Source: Rotaria socialis (lineage: Eukaryota; Rotifera; Eurotatoria; Philodinida; Philodinidae). Taken from it: a DNA stretch of 64,000 nt. Shown here in pieces: positions 61,401 through 64,000 of this stretch; the stretch's first letter is position 1; the number at the start of each line of letters is the position of its first letter. Under the pieces are notes generated by a model. It saw only the letters and a program-made list of their open reading frames with translations, did no database searches and was not told the origin of the DNA. Location: NCBI GenBank assembly GCA_905331475.1, contig CAJNYU010001229.1:33456-97455 (forward strand). The letters run 5' to 3'. The translations under genes and the position numbers were made by a program.

Positions 61401-64000
61401 TTTAAAAAAAATGTTTTCAAAAATATGTAATCAACTGATTTATTTAAGGTGCTAAATTTCTAACGAATAATCCTACTACGGAACAAGAACGAGATTTAAG
61501 AAGACACTCACATATAGGCACATTTCAACGAGGATTAAGTAAATCTTAAAATCAATAAATTCAACAACTAAACAAATTTACTTTTGTTCTTCATAGGTAT
61601 TGATCAAAATGAAGCGGTAACAATAGAAAAAAATTCCGAAAAAAGTAGGTTTTTCAAAAGATTTAATTAAATTCAGTATGCCAATATTCGATTCTACTAA
61701 TCGATGAAGTCCTTTAGTAAGATTTTCTACTTTTGAGAAGTCTTAGAGAAATCATCTCACTACTACGCTGTAATAAAAAATAAAACATATTAATACAAGA
61801 CTAAAGATAAAATTAAAATTAAAATTAAAATTACGTGTCATGAATACATTGAGCATATACCTGAAAGAGTATGAATTGATTAAGCATTATCGATACACTA
61901 TAAAACTATGGATCGCAGTATCGAACGCAGGCAAACCTCAACTCGCTCGCATATAGTTGAGGATTATTGAGTCGCATTACTACTAGGCGAACATAACTAA
62001 CAGATATGATTAAAATATTCTACTAGTCTACACTGGATCATAGCTGGAAAATGAGTAGTTGCATATCATATTGAGTTTTTATTAATAGTAAGCTGCTATT
62101 GACTTCGCTACGCACAGATGCTGGTGTTAGGTTTCAGTATCATGCTGATCGAAGATTGACTGTTGATAGAAATTCTATGTTTTCATTCGAAAACGAAATG
62201 CAGAAAAAAATATATCTATTTTTATTTTATCATTTAGAATCATCAACCAAAATTATTGAAAGAAAATCTACTTTACCAGCCAGCTCATCTTTGAATATTT
62301 CAGAATCAATTGATAAATTACAGTGTAGTTTAGCTCCGCTTGCATCGTCAGAGACATTTTCTGATGTTGTATCTGTGTCACGTGATGAAGAACAAAAGAA
62401 ACATTCATCATTCAAGAATGACATATCGATTCATACCGATACAAGTTCAAATCAAATAACAAAAAATAATGATTTTAATTCATTAGAAATACTTTTTGAT
62501 TTTCCATCAGTTAATTTGCCTAATGATTCTCAAACTAATGTTCTACTAACAATGAAAAACAATGGTCCAATACGACATCTAGGAAGCAATCAAATCAATA
62601 ATAGAGCTCAAGTATAATACTTTTGTTAAATTTCAATCGATTGCTTTGTTTTAATGGAAATTTATTTACAGGAAGGAAGAAAATCTCTTCGCTTTGATAC
62701 AAATGATAGTCCACTAGCACAAAAACAACGATTGCGATTAGATTCACAACCTGTTACTACATCACAAAATATTCTGTTGCTTTGTATGAGATTACAACTA
62801 ATGTTTCTTATTTCTTGTATTTCTTCTGTTGTTTTAAGCTAAACGTCTCAGTGACGTTCTTTCATCACCACGTCAAAGTATACGTAATGCAGCTGAAACT
62901 TCATTGAAACAAGTCTTGCCCGGTGTTGTTGTTACATCATCACGAACATCTCGCCGCCGAATAAGTTCAGCTGCAGCAACACAAGCATTTGCTGTTGCTA
63001 CGTCTGGTGAATCACCAAAAACTATGAGAAACGAACGATTAGCAAGTAATCAGGGTATATTTTGAATGCTACCATTTTCTCTCTCTTAAATATTCATGTT
63101 TAACTTTTTATAATTTAAAAAAAGGTGGTTGTTCTATGTCAATTCAGCCAGCAACAACAAGTAGTAGTGTTATGCCATTAACTCCGAGAGAACAAAGAGC
63201 TAATGATTATATTATAGTTAATACAGCTTCAACAATGCGTGTTCTCAATGTTCTTCGACATTGGCTTACAAAACATCCATTAGTAAATTTATGATATATT
63301 ACAAAAAATAATTCTTCTAGGATTCGATATTATGACGAAGTATCGTATATGCTTCTATCTGTAATCATAGATCGAATATAATGTAATATTTGATTTTAGC
63401 ACTGATACTTTTATATTTTAAAATCTAGAGATCATATAGATTAATCTCGACTGAACTTCATTAAATCAGTACTTTCATAGAATTGCTTTTTCGGTCAGTT
63501 ACAAAGTATTGTACTTATTTCCCTGTGGCATTTTGCAGGAGAGATTTTAAAATTCACTGCATTGAGAATGTCAGATAATTTTGTCTATACAAGCAATACT
63601 ATTATTCATCGTACTCTCTAGAAAATAAACTGAAGATTATTTTAAGAATCTAATCTTTACCTTGACAATTCGTATTCAACATAGCACAGTTAAATTTCAG
63701 TCGAACTGTTATCAAATATTGAGAACATTTCTATATTGGAGGAAATTTTCAAATTCTATTGATTAGTCTTTTTCTTGTTGTCCATAACTTTACAAATAAA
63801 TACTACTCTTTCTATTATGCTTATGACTTATTTACATTTTTTGTAATTTAATTTAGGATTTTCATACCAATCCAAAATTGAAAGAGGTAAGATCACTTTC
63901 TACAATATCTACGTTGGATAAGAACGTTTCTCTTTTCTATGATAGATGGTTCTTGAACTTCTGCAAGATATGTTATTCAATAATCATTTGATTGCAGCGG
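55416..64000 (+). CDS. RASGRF: Ras-specific guanine nucleotide-releasing factor (partial, 3' end outside window)
   Basis: RasGRF proteins are calcium/calmodulin-responsive Ras and Rac exchange factors at the membrane. Exons: 55416-55745, 56982-57088, 57154-57301, 57373-57527, 58343-58467, 58539-58599, 58663-58742, 58795-58871, 58930-59049, 59111-59221, 59282-59399, 59661-59824, 60489-60838, 60899-60974, 61043-61275, 61333-61394, 61449-61538, 61597-61644, 62238-62611, 62672-62783, 62839-63054, 63125-63282, 63857-63886, 63946 to the edge. All phases agree. Domains: PH1 (about 42-146; [23 protein letters not shown]), coiled coil (150-195), IQ motif (226-241; [16 protein letters not shown]), DH (about 258-470; [19 protein letters not shown]), PH2 (about 480-645), REM/RasGEF-N (about 675-730; [20 protein letters not shown]), a Ser-rich linker, and the pre-catalytic block [16 protein letters not shown]. 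The CDC25 catalytic domain is off the right edge. The N-terminus ([11 protein letters not shown]) is the first in-frame Met. Confidence 0.96.
56670..56692. repeat. AT dinucleotide microsatellite
   Basis: About eleven AT units in the first RasGRF intron (55746-56981). Confidence 0.8.
61805..61832. repeat. AAAATT short tandem repeat
   Basis: About four copies of a 6-bp AAAATT unit in the RasGRF intron 61645-62237. Confidence 0.75.

Noticed and set aside
61936-61962. 8-bp stem CCTCAACT/AGTTGAGG in a RasGRF intron
   Set aside because: A stem this short is expected by chance in AT-rich introns and no RNA family fits.
1-64000. CRISPR array, bacterial operon, prophage, rRNA or integrated virus
   Set aside because: No regularly spaced direct repeats, no ribosome binding sites or polycistronic layout, no rRNA-like sequence and no viral protein motif were seen. 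The genes are intron-rich animal genes.
1-64000. Spliced-leader RNA gene, expected in rotifers
   Set aside because: I looked for the spliced-leader sequence I remember for bdelloids and did not see it on either strand. This was a visual scan, not a search.

Overview
The window is eukaryotic nuclear DNA, strongly AT-rich by eye. Genes are built from many short exons with GT-AG introns, mostly 45-70 bp with a few of 0.7-2.3 kb. The protein set is animal: FNDC3, TPPP/p25-alpha, a Fos/ATF3-type bZIP factor, AHSA1, an ankyrin-SOCS protein, an FMNL formin and RasGRF. A decayed ADP-ribosyltransferase plus TPR gene of the kind expanded in bdelloid rotifers points to a bdelloid, perhaps Rotaria or a relative. 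That placement is inference from remembered family features and was not searched.

Layout, left to right. 1-2.7 kb shows no gene. 2.7-3.0 kb is a single-exon two-EF-hand protein (+). 4.7-15.8 kb is an FNDC3 gene (-), about 20 exons, with nine FN3 domains, a C-terminal membrane anchor and two phase-compatible candidate first coding exons. 16-23 kb is gene-free apart from a 940-bp inverted-repeat element flanked by TA. 23.1-23.8 kb is TPPP (+) and 25-26 kb is a bZIP gene (+) with a full CRE palindrome upstream. 27.1-28.7 kb is the ART-TPR pseudogene (-). 31-32.1 kb is AHSA1 (-), whose last helix appears to be cut off by a reading-frame break. 33.2-33.9 kb is a foldback element with eight copies of a 13-bp motif. 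34.0-34.9 kb is a decayed repeat-protein ORF with a 224-bp insertion that left an 8-bp target duplication. 37.1-39.6 kb is an ankyrin/SOCS-box gene (-). 42.0-52.7 kb is an FMNL formin (+, 30 exons) containing a 24-nt microexon. 55.4 kb to the right edge is RasGRF (+, 24 exons seen); its catalytic CDC25 domain lies beyond the window.

The genes are unrelated housekeeping and signalling genes; no operon or cluster logic is visible. FMNL (Rho-family-regulated actin assembly), RasGRF (calcium/Ras exchange), TPPP (microtubules) and AHSA1 (Hsp90 co-chaperone) all act in the cytoplasm. Exon chains for FMNL, RasGRF, AHSA1, TPPP, bZIP and the ankyrin gene were joined by hand and stay in frame. The exon sums are exact multiples of three (FMNL 3036 nt; RasGRF 3345 nt up to its last complete exon), which is strong internal support. 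I did not find a convincing undescribed molecular system. The most unusual material is the three inverted-repeat elements, the interrupted repeat ORF, and the alternative-exon structures in FNDC3 and FMNL.
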